From an uncultured Ruminococcus sp. (GTDB taxonomy: Bacteria > Bacillota > Clostridia > Oscillospirales > Ruminococcaceae), in contig CAJTLC010000007.1 in assembly GCA_910576995.1 (NCBI GenBank), positions 60,252-124,251 of the forward strand: DNA of 64,000 nt. The letters run 5' to 3'. Below the pieces are notes generated by a model. It had not been told where the DNA came from. It worked only from the letters and a program-made list of their open reading frames with translations, and did not search any database. This document shows positions 51,721 to 59,798 of this stretch, piece after piece. Within the stretch, counting starts at the first letter, position 1. Each line of letters begins with the position of its first letter. The position numbers were made by a program, and so were the translations under genes.

Positions 51721-52637
51721 TAGCTATATTGAGATTATACAGACCTGACGGCACATTTTTTAATACAGGCGAAGTTTATGAATTTTCATTTGTAAAGGAA
51801 GCCTATACGCCTTATTCATATTTTACGGTAACGTTCGACGCAGACGATTGCCCCGAGGGAGAATATACTGGCGCGCGGTTTAATGTGAATTATCATAACA
51901 TAAGCAGCGGAATTATAGATACGCTGAAAATTGTGACAGAGGGCGGAAAGAAGATAGGAAGGGTAAGTTCAAGGAGTTATACTTCGCTTCTGCTGGAAAA
52001 TCAGCTTCCGCCCGGAATGTACAGCCGTTTATCAATAAACAGCCTTGTTGACAATTATTTCAGCATTCCCAATATCGCGCATGAATCGAATAGCGAAGAG
52101 AGTTATATTTTCGTAAAAAAGGGTTCGTCCATGTGGGACGGCGTGGTGAATCTCTCTTATAAGCTTACGGGGCGTTATCCGTATATCCGTTCGGAAAATA
52201 TGATAATGATAAGCGATCCCGCAGAGCCGCTTAGTTTTACGTTTGCTGATGAAGATATTATAAATGTCGGAAGCGAAATGGATACGCGCCGTCTTGTAAG
52301 CAGCTTTCATATGGCTGATATTGAGGGAAATTACGGAACATACGATCTTACAAATCCGGACGCGGCGACGCGTAATATTGTGCGAAACCGTTATTTTGAG
52401 CTTGACAGGCGTTTTCTGTACGATCCTTTGCAGGGATGTCAATTTAGAGATTCGATCGCAAAAAGGGAATTTAAACGAAAATTCTTCTTATATTCCGGAT
52501 ATGAGGGAGAAGATCTCGGAGACAGAGTAACGTTTAGCGGCATTGAAAACGGCAGAATATCAGCAGTCAGGATAACGGGAGGAAGATCCGGGATATTTAC
52601 CGAAATAAGCGTGTATTCGGATTCGTTCAATCCGTGA
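51717..52637 (+). CDS. Tail/baseplate hub-like protein (XkdQ/gpD type), tentative
   Basis: 306 residues. It starts with a hub-like beta domain (YEFSFVKEAYTPYSYFTVTF), then LVDNYFSI and a SMWDGVVNLSYKLTGRYPY segment that is typical of the second domain of baseplate hubs, where such proteins read a tail tube end. It ends with YSGYEGEDLGDRVTFSG and a strand-rich tail. Last gene of the cluster. No tail tube, tape measure or fibre gene is found. Confidence 0.55.
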   Translation: MIAILRLYRPDGTFFNTGEVYEFSFVKEAYTPYSYFTVTFDADDCPEGEYTGARFNVNYHNISSGIIDTLKIVTEGGKKIGRVSSRSYTSLLLENQLPPGMYSRLSINSLVDNYFSIPNIAHESNSEESYIFVKKGSSMWDGVVNLSYKLTGRYPYIRSENMIMISDPAEPLSFTFADEDIINVGSEMDTRRLVSSFHMADIEGNYGTYDLTNPDAATRNIVRNRYFELDRRFLYDPLQGCQFRDSIAKREFKRKFFLYSGYEGEDLGDRVTFSGIENGRISAVRITGGRSGIFTEISVYSDSFNP

Positions 52638-52672
52638 GCGTCACGAAAATCAGGGATTGTGAATATAATATT

Positions 52673-52811
52673 AAGAGCTTGTGTTCATAGATTCTGCACA
52701 TATTTTTGGAAAACACTTGCAATACGATAGTATTCCTGCGTGTTTTTTCCTTGCCGGCATAAAAATTATGCTCGAAAATACGCGTACATAATCTATGATC
52801 ACAAGTTCTAA
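52673..52811 (-). repeat. Family-2 palindromic element, copy 2
   Basis: About 139 bp with ends AGAGCTTGTGTTCATAGATT and, read from the other strand, AGAACTTGTGATCATAGATT. Interior GGAAAACAC and GTGTTTTTTCC also pair, and ATGCTCGAAAATACGCGTA matches copy 1 in reverse. It ends in or just before the 5' end of feoA and supplies an upstream ATG in that frame. Confidence 0.85.
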
Positions 52812-52872
52812 GGCAACGCCGCACAAAGACGTCAAAAGTTTTTTGTGCGGTTTTGCCACAAAAGAAACGGGA

Positions 52873-53112
52873 GTGATAAATATTTCAGAGATCGATCTCA
52901 GCGCGCTGAAAGAGGGCGAAAGCTGTATTATAGAGGGACACGGAGCGACGGACATAATGGCGAAGCGGCTGAAGGAACTGGGTTTTATACGCGGAACGCG
53001 CGTTACCTGTCTGCTGAAGAGTTTCGCCGGCGATCCCACGGCGTATCTCGTGAAAGGCGCGGTAATAGCGCTTCGCCGCGAGGATGCGGCAAATATCAAA
53101 GTATGTCGCTGA
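52873..53112 (+). CDS. feoA: FeoA-like ferrous iron transport protein
   Basis: 79 residues from GTG. An SH3-like FeoA domain: NISEIDLSALKEGESCIIEG, RLKELGFIRGTRVTCLL, FAGDPTAYLVKGAVIALRRE. FeoA helps the FeoB ferrous iron permease; no feoB is in the window. The start is uncertain: the longer frame begins at an ATG at 52795 in the repeat element end and adds 26 residues not found in FeoA proteins. The GTG has GGGAG immediately beside it, which is too close, so expression is doubtful. It may be an orphan. Confidence 0.72.
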   Translation: MINISEIDLSALKEGESCIIEGHGATDIMAKRLKELGFIRGTRVTCLLKSFAGDPTAYLVKGAVIALRREDAANIKVCR

Positions 53113-53241
53113 TATAGTCAGACAACTTGAAAAGCGGTGAAAAGGAAACGAATGAAAATGCGTCACAGCAAGGACGACAACGAAGCGGTGGTGCATTTTC
53201 ATCGTTTCACTTCATTGTTTTTCAAGTTGTTTGACTATATT
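53112..53241. repeat. Long imperfect inverted repeat
   Basis: ATATAGTCAGACAACTTGAA and its near-complement TTCAAGTTGTTTGACTATAT frame a 130-base segment; interior parts TGAAAAGGAAACGA and GAAAATGC also have partners (GCATTTTC, TCGTTTCACTTCA). A large hairpin is possible. It starts at the feoA stop, but has no T-run. Not a member of families 1 or 2 by sequence. Confidence 0.75.
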
Positions 53242-53267
53242 GTTTGTACGCGTCATCAACGAAAAAA

Positions 53268-53459
53268 TAAGAACCTGTCCACATAGAAATTGTGTGCGGG
53301 TTTTCGAGCATAATTTTGACGAGTGCAAGGAGAAAAATCGAAAGCATACTGACGCGCCACGGGCGTTCCCTTCGGTCATATAGTGAGATTTTTCAACGCC
53401 AGCAATCGGCAAAATTTGCCGAAAATACGTGCGGAATTTCCTATGTGGACAGGTTCTAA
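53268..53459 (+). repeat. Family-2 palindromic element, copy 3 (long variant)
   Basis: About 192 bp with ends AGAACCTGTCCACATAG and the exact complement CTATGTGGACAGGTTCT. Inner parts CGGGTTTTCGAGCATAATTT and CAAGGAGAAAAATCG match copy 1. The centre contains an extra G/C-rich segment ACGGGCGTTCCC not present in the other two copies. Confidence 0.85.
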
Positions 53460-53490
53460 ACTCCGCCGACCATTACGAACAGCGGAGTTT
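53458..53490 (-). terminator. Possible hairpin terminator of fakA
   Basis: AAACTCCGC and GCGGAGTTT pair with a 15-base loop, 16 bases after the fakA stop. On the - strand no strong T-run follows, so termination is only likely, not certain. It abuts the repeat element. Confidence 0.5.
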
Positions 53491-53505
53491 ATTTATTGAT
53501 ATAAA

Positions 53506-55152
53506 TTATTCAACCGAAAGAATGTAGTAATAAACGGGCTGACCGCCGTTTATCAGCATGACTTCGATCTTGTCGCTGAGTTTTGACTGCAAAAGCTGCT
53601 GGAGCGATTCAGCGTCCGCTTCGGTAACATCGGAACCGTAAATGACAGTTACATAGCTTGCGCCGCTTTTTGCGAGTTTTTTCACAAGTTTCAGCGCAGC
53701 CTTGTTGATATCTTTTTCGGTAAAAGCAAGCTTGCTGTTGTCCAGCGCAAGAATTTCGCCCTCTTTAATAGAATGCCCCTCAAATTCGGAATCTCTTGCG
53801 GCGAAAGTGATAAGACCCGTGGAAACTTTTTCAAAGGCCTTGGTCATATTTATGCGGTTTTCAGACAAATCTGCATATTCGTCAAATGCCATCATAGCGG
53901 CAATGCCCTGCGGAATGGTGCGTGTTTGCAGAACGCATACGCTTTTATCGGTAAGCTTAACAGCCTGTTCCGCAGCCATAATGATATTTTTATTGTTGGG
54001 CAGCACGAAAACGGTTTTGGCGGGAGTTGAGAGTATAGCGCGGAGGATATCATCGGTAGAAGGGTTCATGGTCTGACCGCCCTTTACCACAACGTCCGCT
54101 CCGAGGTCGCTGAACAGCGATACAAGTCCATGACCTGCCGCGACAGCAACAAATCCGAAATTTTTTTCGGGTTCGGCAGGCGTAAATCCGGCTTCTATCT
54201 CTTTTGCCTCCTTGACCTTATTTTCATGCTGAATACGCATATTCTCGATCTTCGGGCGCGGATCATTTACGAAGCAGCCGAATTCAAGAGCTTTTTGAAG
54301 TGCGTTTCCGGGATTATCGGTATGAACGTGAACTTTTATGTATTTTTCATCGTCGACAAGAACTACGCAGTCGCCAATAGTTTCAAGGTAAGCGCGGAGC
54401 ATGAAAGGATCGGGACAATCTTTATTTTTGCGCAGCATAAATTCCGTGCAGTAAGTATATGTAATATCGCCGTCGTATTGGCTGACAGCAGTTTTGAACG
54501 AATCCTCGGCAGGCGCGTTCTTTTCCGTGGGAATTGCTATTTTTCCGCCTGCGAAAATATCGCTCATAGCGCGTATTATAATGGCAAAGCCCATTCCGCC
54601 CGCGTCGACAACTCCTGCTTTTTTAAGCTGCGGAAGCATTTCGGTAGTTTTTGCGAGAACGGCTTCGGCTTCGCTGCAAACGTCGTTCCAGAAAAGAGTT
54701 TCGCTGCTGGTAGATAAGGCGGATTCCTTAGCCTGAGCGGCGGCAGCTTTTGCAACTGTAAGTATAGTTCCTTCCACCGGTTTCATTACAGCCTTATAAG
54801 CCGCCTGAACGCCGAGATCGAGAGCGGCGGCGAAATTTTCGCAGGAAGCCGATTCAAGACCCGACAGCCCCTTTGAAATTCCGCGGAAGAGCAGCGAAAG
54901 AATGACGCCCGAATTGCCTCTTGCACCTCTGAGAAGAGCGGAAGCTGCGGCAGAAGCGGCTTCCGAGATCGGAACATCCGCAGGCATACGTTTAAGTTCG
55001 TCCACGGCGTTTCCGATGGTCATGGACATATTAGTACCCGTATCGCCGTCGGGAACGGGATAAACGTTAAGTTCGTCAACCTCTCTTTTTCTATTGTTTA
55101 TGGTAATGGCAGCAGAAATAACAGCATCTCTGAATAAAGCACCGTTGATCAA
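53506..55152 (-). CDS. fakA: Fatty-acid kinase subunit FakA-like (DhaL + DegV-like C-terminal)
   Basis: 548 residues. The N-terminal DhaL kinase domain (about 1-200) holds PVPDGDTGTNM (32-42) with the metal/ATP-binding Asp residues and RGARGNSGVILSLLFRG. A middle domain and a C-terminal DegV-like fold (about 320-548, FVAVAAGHGLVSLFSDLGAD and PNNKNIIMAAEQAV) complete the FakA/YloV pattern. FakA phosphorylates fatty acids presented by FakB; no fakB is in the window. Follows the Asp23 gene by 19 bases, an order that is widespread in Firmicutes (YloU-YloV). Confidence 0.92.
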   Translation of the reverse strand: MINGALFRDAVISAAITINNRKREVDELNVYPVPDGDTGTNMSMTIGNAVDELKRMPADVPISEAASAAASALLRGARGNSGVILSLLFRGISKGLSGLESASCENFAAALDLGVQAAYKAVMKPVEGTILTVAKAAAAQAKESALSTSSETLFWNDVCSEAEAVLAKTTEMLPQLKKAGVVDAGGMGFAIIIRAMSDIFAGGKIAIPTEKNAPAEDSFKTAVSQYDGDITYTYCTEFMLRKNKDCPDPFMLRAYLETIGDCVVLVDDEKYIKVHVHTDNPGNALQKALEFGCFVNDPRPKIENMRIQHENKVKEAKEIEAGFTPAEPEKNFGFVAVAAGHGLVSLFSDLGADVVVKGGQTMNPSTDDILRAILSTPAKTVFVLPNNKNIIMAAEQAVKLTDKSVCVLQTRTIPQGIAAMMAFDEYADLSENRINMTKAFEKVSTGLITFAARDSEFEGHSIKEGEILALDNSKLAFTEKDINKAALKLVKKLAKSGASYVTVIYGSDVTEADAESLQQLLQSKLSDKIEVMLINGGQPVYYYILSVE

Positions 55153-55171
55153 AATAAAACCTCCCCGAAAA

Positions 55172-55528
55172 TCAATAATTCATATCGTCAACAAAAACGT
55201 TAACAGCCTTAACGCTGATTCCGACAGCTTCTTCGACGGTAAAAGAAACCTTATGAGTAATGCTGCGAACAGCCGCGGAAATATTAGTGCCGTAAGAAAC
55301 TTTTATGTGAAGATCGATGTAAAGCTCGCCGTTATCGTTGGTACGTACGGAAACGCCCTTGCTTTTAAATAATCTTCCGCCGGTAATAGCCGAAACAGCA
55401 GAGCGGAAAGTATTAACGCTGCAAACGTCGGCAACGCCGAAACAGTCGCAAACGGCGCGGCGGATAAGCTCGGTAAGGAAATTTTCCGAGACGGTAATTT
55501 TGCCGATATGATTTTCAACACTTATCAT
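55172..55528 (-). CDS. Asp23/Gls24 family envelope protein (YloU-like)
   Basis: 118 residues. The ATG after GATGAGGTGCATT is preferred over an ATG five codons upstream. IGKITVSENFLTELIRRAV starts the domain, RLFKSKGVSVRTNDNGELYI and IDLHIKVSYGTNISAAVRSI complete it. Asp23 proteins are membrane-associated stress proteins; the YloU type always precedes fakA. A good promoter lies upstream. Confidence 0.9.
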   Translation of the reverse strand: MISVENHIGKITVSENFLTELIRRAVCDCFGVADVCSVNTFRSAVSAITGGRLFKSKGVSVRTNDNGELYIDLHIKVSYGTNISAAVRSITHKVSFTVEEAVGISVKAVNVFVDDMNY

Positions 55529-55557
55529 AATGCACCTCATCAAGTCAAATATAAATT

Positions 55558-55586
55558 ATTATAACATAAGATCAGCAAATTAGCAA
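55558..55586 (-). promoter_or_regulatory. Promoter of the asp23-fakA operon
   Basis: On the - strand: TTGCTA, 17 bases, TATAAT, about 30 bases before the Asp23 start codon. Confidence 0.78.
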
Positions 55587-55614
55587 TAGTTTATCTGCAA
55601 TTTTTTATAAAAAT

Positions 55615-55663
55615 TATTGCTGTAATGCCGCACGAGTGGAAATTAGAACCTGTATATTCATCA
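55615..55663. repeat. Remnants of repeat-element ends
   Basis: TAATGCCGCACGAGTGGAAATT resembles the end of family-1 elements (compare TAATGCCGCACAAGTAAAATT) and is directly followed by TTAGAACCTGTATATTCAT, resembling a family-2 end. No complete element is present, so this is probably decayed repeat debris. Confidence 0.4.
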
Positions 55664-55697
55664 TGAAAAAATGCGCTGTCAATTGTGACAGCGCATT
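55664..55697 (-). terminator. Rho-independent terminator of the nfnAB operon
   Basis: On the - strand ATGCGCTGTCA-caat-TGACAGCGCAT followed by TTTTTTC, 14 bases after the nfnB stop. Confidence 0.88.
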
Positions 55698-55710
55698 GAT
55701 ATCATATATA

Positions 55711-57096
55711 TTATTTGTTTTGCATATATTCGTCCATAGCAGCGGCAGCCTTTTTGCCTGCTCCCATGGCAAGAATTACAGTAGCAGCGCCCGTTACGGC
55801 GTCGCCGCCTGCATATACGCCCTCGCGTGAAGTAAGTCCGTCCTCGTTGGCAATAATTCCGCCCCATTTCTGGGTTTCCAGTCCCGCTGTAGTAGACTTT
55901 ATAAGCGGATTTGGAGATGTTCCGATAGACATGATAACGCAGTCGGCTTCTATCTCGAAAATCGCGCCCTCAACAGGTACAGGTTTTGCACGTCCGCTTG
56001 CGTCAGGCTCGGAAAGCTCCATCTGCTGACAGACGATACCCTTTACCCAGCCGTTTTCGGTTGCGGTTATCTCCGTGGGATTCGTCAGAAATTTGAAAAC
56101 GATACCCTCTTCCATAGCGTGTTCAACTTCTTCTGCACGCGCAGGAAGTTCCTTTTCCGTACGGCGGTAAACGACCGTAACATCCGCTCCCAGTCTCTTC
56201 GCGCAGCGGGCAGCGTCCATAGCAACGTTTCCGCCGCCTACTACAACAGCCTTTGTGCCGGCATTTATAGGCGTTGAGGAATTCTCCTTGTACGCTTTCA
56301 TAAGATTTATACGTGTAAGGAATTCGTTGGCGGAATATACGCCGTTGAGATTTTCGCCCGGAATGCGCATAAATCTCGGCAGACCTGCGCCCGAACCGAT
56401 AAATACGGACTCGAAGCCTTCTTCCTTCATAAGCTCGTCTATGGAAACTGTCTTGCCTACGACCGTATTTGTTTCGATCTTAACGCCGAGAGCCTTTAAG
56501 CCCTCGATCTCCTGCTGAACGATCGTCTTGGGCAGTCTGAATTCGGGGATCCCGTAAGAAAGAACGCCGCCTGCAACATGAAGAGCCTCGAAAACTGTAA
56601 CGTCATATCCCTTTTTAGCGAGATCGCCTGCGCAGGCAAGTCCCGAAGGTCCGGAACCGATAACGGCTGCCTTGTGACCGTTGGATTCGGGCTTTTCAAC
56701 GGCTGCTGCCGACTGAGCGTTATGCCTGTCCGCAACGTATCTTTCAAGACGTCCGATAGCTACAGGTTCGCCCTTTTTGCCGCGAACGCACTTGCTTTCG
56801 CACTGTGTTTCCTGCGGGCAGACTCTTCCGCATACGGCAGGAAGCGAACTCGATTTTGTGATTATCTTATAAGCTTCTTCAAAATTTCCTTCGGCAACCT
56901 GCGCTATAAATGCAGGAATATCTATCTGTACGGGGCAGCCCGTTACGCATGGCTTGTGCTTGCAGTTAAGGCAGCGTTTCGCCTCGTCGATAGCCTGCTC
57001 CTCCGTATATCCGAGAGCAACTTCAGTGAAATTCTTGTTTCTCACATTGGGAGCCTGAACGGGCATTTCATTTTTATTTAAAGACATATTCGGCAT
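55711..57096 (-). CDS. nfnB: NADPH-dependent oxidoreductase, NfnB/GltA-like large subunit
   Basis: 461 residues. N-terminal Fe-S domain with two cysteine clusters (CLNCKHKPCVTGCP and CGRVCPQETQCESKC, about residues 42-105), FAD loop GSGPSGLACAGDLAKKGYDV (about 141-160) and the second nucleotide loop VVVGGGNVAMDAARCAKRLG. The small subunit NfnA is directly upstream, so the pair fits the electron-bifurcating NADH-dependent ferredoxin:NADP oxidoreductase; annotation as glutamate synthase small chain is also common but no large chain is present. GGAGGT 8 bases upstream. Confidence 0.88.
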   Translation of the reverse strand: MPNMSLNKNEMPVQAPNVRNKNFTEVALGYTEEQAIDEAKRCLNCKHKPCVTGCPVQIDIPAFIAQVAEGNFEEAYKIITKSSSLPAVCGRVCPQETQCESKCVRGKKGEPVAIGRLERYVADRHNAQSAAAVEKPESNGHKAAVIGSGPSGLACAGDLAKKGYDVTVFEALHVAGGVLSYGIPEFRLPKTIVQQEIEGLKALGVKIETNTVVGKTVSIDELMKEEGFESVFIGSGAGLPRFMRIPGENLNGVYSANEFLTRINLMKAYKENSSTPINAGTKAVVVGGGNVAMDAARCAKRLGADVTVVYRRTEKELPARAEEVEHAMEEGIVFKFLTNPTEITATENGWVKGIVCQQMELSEPDASGRAKPVPVEGAIFEIEADCVIMSIGTSPNPLIKSTTAGLETQKWGGIIANEDGLTSREGVYAGGDAVTGAATVILAMGAGKKAAAAMDEYMQNK

Positions 57097-57097
57097 T

Positions 57098-57937
57098 TCA
57101 CTTTACCTCCTTAAACAAATTGCAGGCGGCTTCATGAGCTTTGCGCTCGAATTCCTTATAGCTTGCGCCTCTTGCCATAGCCTCGTCGAAATCAATGAGA
57201 TGACCGTCAAATTCGGGACCGTCAACGCAGGCGAACTTGGTTTCTCCGCCAACCGTTAGACGGCAGCCGCCGCACATACCCGTGCCGTCGATCATTATAG
57301 GATTCATGGAAGCGACCGTCGGAATCTCGTATTCCTTTGTCAGCTTGCATACGAATTTCATCATGATGAGCGGGCCGATAGTTATAACTCTGTCGTATTT
57401 TTCGCCGCTGTCGATAAGCTTTTTGAGCGCGTCGGTAACGAGTCCTTTTTCGCCTGCCGAGCCGTCGTCGGACATAAGTACGAATTTTGAGGAATTTGCT
57501 CTGAATTCATCTTCAAGTATAACGAGATCCTTATTTCTGAATCCGACTATAGAATGCACCTCCACGCCGAGCTCATGTAGTTTTTTCGCCACGGGGAATG
57601 CGATAGCGCAGCCAACGCCGCCGCCTACGACAGCGACTTTTTTCAGCCCGTCGGTCTCGGTAGCTCTGCCGAGAGGACCTACGAAATCGTGCAGACAATC
57701 GCCCTCGTTAAGCGCGTTGAGTTTTTCGGTAGTTGCTCCCACTATCTGGAAAATTATCGTCACACTTCCCTCTTCGCGGCTGTAATCGGCGATAGTAAGG
57801 GGAATTCTTTCTCCCTCAGCGTCGGTTCTCAGGATAATAAATTGTCCCGGCTCAGCCTTTTTTGCGACTCTCGGAGCATTTATTTTCATGAGCGTCACGG
57901 TAGGATTGAGACTTTTCTTTTCGAGAATTTCAAACAT
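57098..57937 (-). CDS. nfnA: NfnA/SudB-like FAD and [2Fe-2S] subunit
   Basis: 279 residues. The FAD domain (about 1-100) contains PGQFIILRTDAEGERIPLTI, the NAD domain starts with VAVVGGGVGCAIAFPVA (about 107-123), and the end carries the cysteine cluster GTGMCGGCRLTVGGETKFAC for the [2Fe-2S] centre. Same family as dihydroorotate dehydrogenase electron-transfer subunit PyrK, but linked to the NfnB gene. AAGGAAGG upstream; the palindrome AATAATATATTATT lies about 25 bases before the start. Confidence 0.88.
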   Translation of the reverse strand: MFEILEKKSLNPTVTLMKINAPRVAKKAEPGQFIILRTDAEGERIPLTIADYSREEGSVTIIFQIVGATTEKLNALNEGDCLHDFVGPLGRATETDGLKKVAVVGGGVGCAIAFPVAKKLHELGVEVHSIVGFRNKDLVILEDEFRANSSKFVLMSDDGSAGEKGLVTDALKKLIDSGEKYDRVITIGPLIMMKFVCKLTKEYEIPTVASMNPIMIDGTGMCGGCRLTVGGETKFACVDGPEFDGHLIDFDEAMARGASYKEFERKAHEAACNLFKEVK

Positions 57938-57960
57938 TTCTCTTACCTTCCTTTATTTCT

Positions 57961-57975
57961 GAATAATATATTATT
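57961..57975. promoter_or_regulatory. Palindrome between lysR and nfnA
   Basis: A 14-base perfect dyad, AATAATATATTATT, lies 25 bases upstream of nfnA in the 62-base gap after lysR. It could be an operator or part of a promoter. Its A/T character makes chance occurrence possible. Confidence 0.35.
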
Positions 57976-57999
57976 AACGTCGTCATTGACGGTAATAGA

Positions 58000-58944
58000 T
58001 CAAGATAAAAACGCGGCTCGGTTGCGCGCTTCATAAAGCTTATTGATAAGCGATAATTCGCCCTCTGTAAGCTTTCTTCCCGAAGCGTAGATTATATAGT
58101 CCCGAAAATGATTATCGGCAAAATCACATCTTCTCTGAATGAGACCATGCTTGCCGCACATACTGTCGGGCATGGGCGAATCCAGCATAAAAGCCCCCTG
58201 AACCGTCAGCAGAAAATCTATCGCGCTGCCTCGGTCAAGGGTGTATATCCTGCGCGGCTTGATATTTTCTCCGCGGTTAGCCGCAAAAAGACGTTCCGCA
58301 GCGCCCGATAAATAGGGTACGAAATCATCTCCCTGAGCAATTTCCGCAAATTGTTCCGAAAGTTCGCGATAAGTAAAATATTCCTTGTTAGCCTGCGGAT
58401 GCTCCGCCGACATTACAGCCAGCGAACTGAATTCCCACAACAATTCCATTTCAAGATTCTTTTCTGCAATAAAATCCGAAAAATACTTTTCATGCACAGC
58501 GTTAAAGCGGATTATGCCGAAATTATATCCGTTGTCGCGAACGTTTTCTATCGTTCGCAGGGAATTTGTTTCGCAAAAATAGATTTCCACATCGTCCGAA
58601 AGATCAGCTCCTGCAATATAGTCCGAAAAAGCTTTGGAAATATATCCTGCCCGCGGAACTGATATTCTGATTTTCCGCTCCATTTGTTTTTCTGGAGCGG
58701 CTATGGATTCCATTTTATCTATTTGTATAAGTATCTGTTTTGCGTATTTCAAAAATTTTACGCCTTCGTCCGTCGGAATAACTCCTTTTGAGGTTCGTCT
58801 GAATATGGTGATTCCCAGTGAAGATTCCAGTTCCTTTATCGCCTTGCTGAGATTCGGCTGCGCCATGTAAAGATTTTCGGCAGCCTGCGTTATTGAGAGC
58901 GTTTTTTCTATCTCAACGGCATATTTGAGATGCAGCGTATTCAT
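58000..58944 (-). CDS. LysR-family transcriptional regulator
   Basis: 314 residues. The N-terminal winged helix-turn-helix (about 1-60) is LSITQAAENLYMAQPNLSKA with LESSLGITIFRRTSKGVIPT, and a substrate-binding domain follows (about 88-300). The ATG overlaps the stop of the acetyltransferase gene (TAATG), so translation is coupled; a longer frame would run into that gene. Direct neighbour downstream is nfnA, a possible target. Effector unknown. Confidence 0.9.
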   Translation of the reverse strand: MNTLHLKYAVEIEKTLSITQAAENLYMAQPNLSKAIKELESSLGITIFRRTSKGVIPTDEGVKFLKYAKQILIQIDKMESIAAPEKQMERKIRISVPRAGYISKAFSDYIAGADLSDDVEIYFCETNSLRTIENVRDNGYNFGIIRFNAVHEKYFSDFIAEKNLEMELLWEFSSLAVMSAEHPQANKEYFTYRELSEQFAEIAQGDDFVPYLSGAAERLFAANRGENIKPRRIYTLDRGSAIDFLLTVQGAFMLDSPMPDSMCGKHGLIQRRCDFADNHFRDYIIYASGRKLTEGELSLINKLYEARNRAAFLS

Positions 58945-59516
58945 TATTTCATAATATCCTTGTCGGTTATCTCGCGAATGACCTTGCACGGATTTCCGAC
59001 CGCAACCGTTCCCGACGGAATATCTTTCGTCACGACGCTTCCGCCGCCGATTACTACGTTGTCGCCAATGGTAACGCCGGGCATTACGCAGACGTTTCCG
59101 CCTATCCAGACGTCGCTTCCGACTTTAATCGGCTTTGCGTATTCAAGTCCGCTGTTGCGCTGTTCTGCATTCAGAGGATGACCCGCCGTATAAAATCCGC
59201 AGTTCGGACCGATAAATACGTTATCTCCGAAAGTCACCTCTGCGCAGTCAAGGATAACGCAGTTGTGATTAGCGTAAAAATTGTCGCCGATTATGATGTT
59301 GTATCCGTAATCGCAGAAGAAATTCGCTTCTATCCATGTATTTTCGCCTCGCAGGGCAAGCAGCCTGTCAAGGAGACGCTCTTTCTTCTGATAGTCGTTA
59401 TAAGTCGCCGCATTATACTCGGCGCACAATTTTTTTGCATTTACGCGTTCCGCCGTAAGTTCGCGGTCGCCGCCGTTGTAAAGCTGTCCTGCCTGTTGTT
59501 TTTCCTTTTCAGTCAT
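58944..59516 (-). CDS. maa: Maltose/galactoside O-acetyltransferase-like hexapeptide protein
   Basis: 190 residues. Left-handed beta-helix of hexapeptide repeats (IIIGDNFYANHNCVILDCAE, VTFGDNVFIGPNC, VKVGSDVWIG) with the catalytic His in YTAGHPLN (about residue 115) and a closing SGTVAVGNPCKVIREI. The N-terminal helix GQLYNGGDRELTAERVNAKK is the Mac domain of the Maa/LacA/NodL group. AAAAGGAGGG upstream. Substrate probably a sugar. Confidence 0.9.
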   Translation of the reverse strand: MTEKEKQQAGQLYNGGDRELTAERVNAKKLCAEYNAATYNDYQKKERLLDRLLALRGENTWIEANFFCDYGYNIIIGDNFYANHNCVILDCAEVTFGDNVFIGPNCGFYTAGHPLNAEQRNSGLEYAKPIKVGSDVWIGGNVCVMPGVTIGDNVVIGGGSVVTKDIPSGTVAVGNPCKVIREITDKDIMK

Positions 59517-59537
59517 AATTTTGCCCTCCTTTTATTG

Positions 59538-59796
59538 ATTTCACTTGTGCGGCATTATTGTCAGGGGACGCTGTCCCCCGACACCCCCTGCAAAAGGGTG
59601 ACTTCCTACGGGGTAGGGAGATGCCCGCAGGGCAGAGGGTACGGCGCGTTAGCGTTCACCCTTTTGAAACCCAATATTCATATTTCCTGCTCCATAAAGG
59701 GAGCAAGAAATATGAGAAGGGCTGCAACAGGATAACATCTTTGCAGGAGATGCAAAGAGTCAGAATTCCCTGACATAACACCGCCAAATGAAACAT
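59538..59796 (+). repeat. Family-1 element, copy E (variant with 55-base insert)
   Basis: About 258 bp, ends TTTCACTTGTGCGGCATTAT and, read from the other strand, TTTCATTTGGCGGTGTTATG. It has the usual hairpins, but the loop of AAAAGGGTGa..tCACCCTTTT is replaced by a segment of about 55 bases that itself contains CCTACggggTAGG-like and TGCCCgcaGGGCA hairpins. It ends directly at the ddl stop codon. Confidence 0.87.
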
Positions 59797-59798
59797 GA

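Noticed and set aside
45123..52672. Phage attachment sites flanking the phage-like cluster
   Set aside because: No direct repeats were found apart from the inverted family-1 copies, no tRNA gene is next to it, and there is no integrase.
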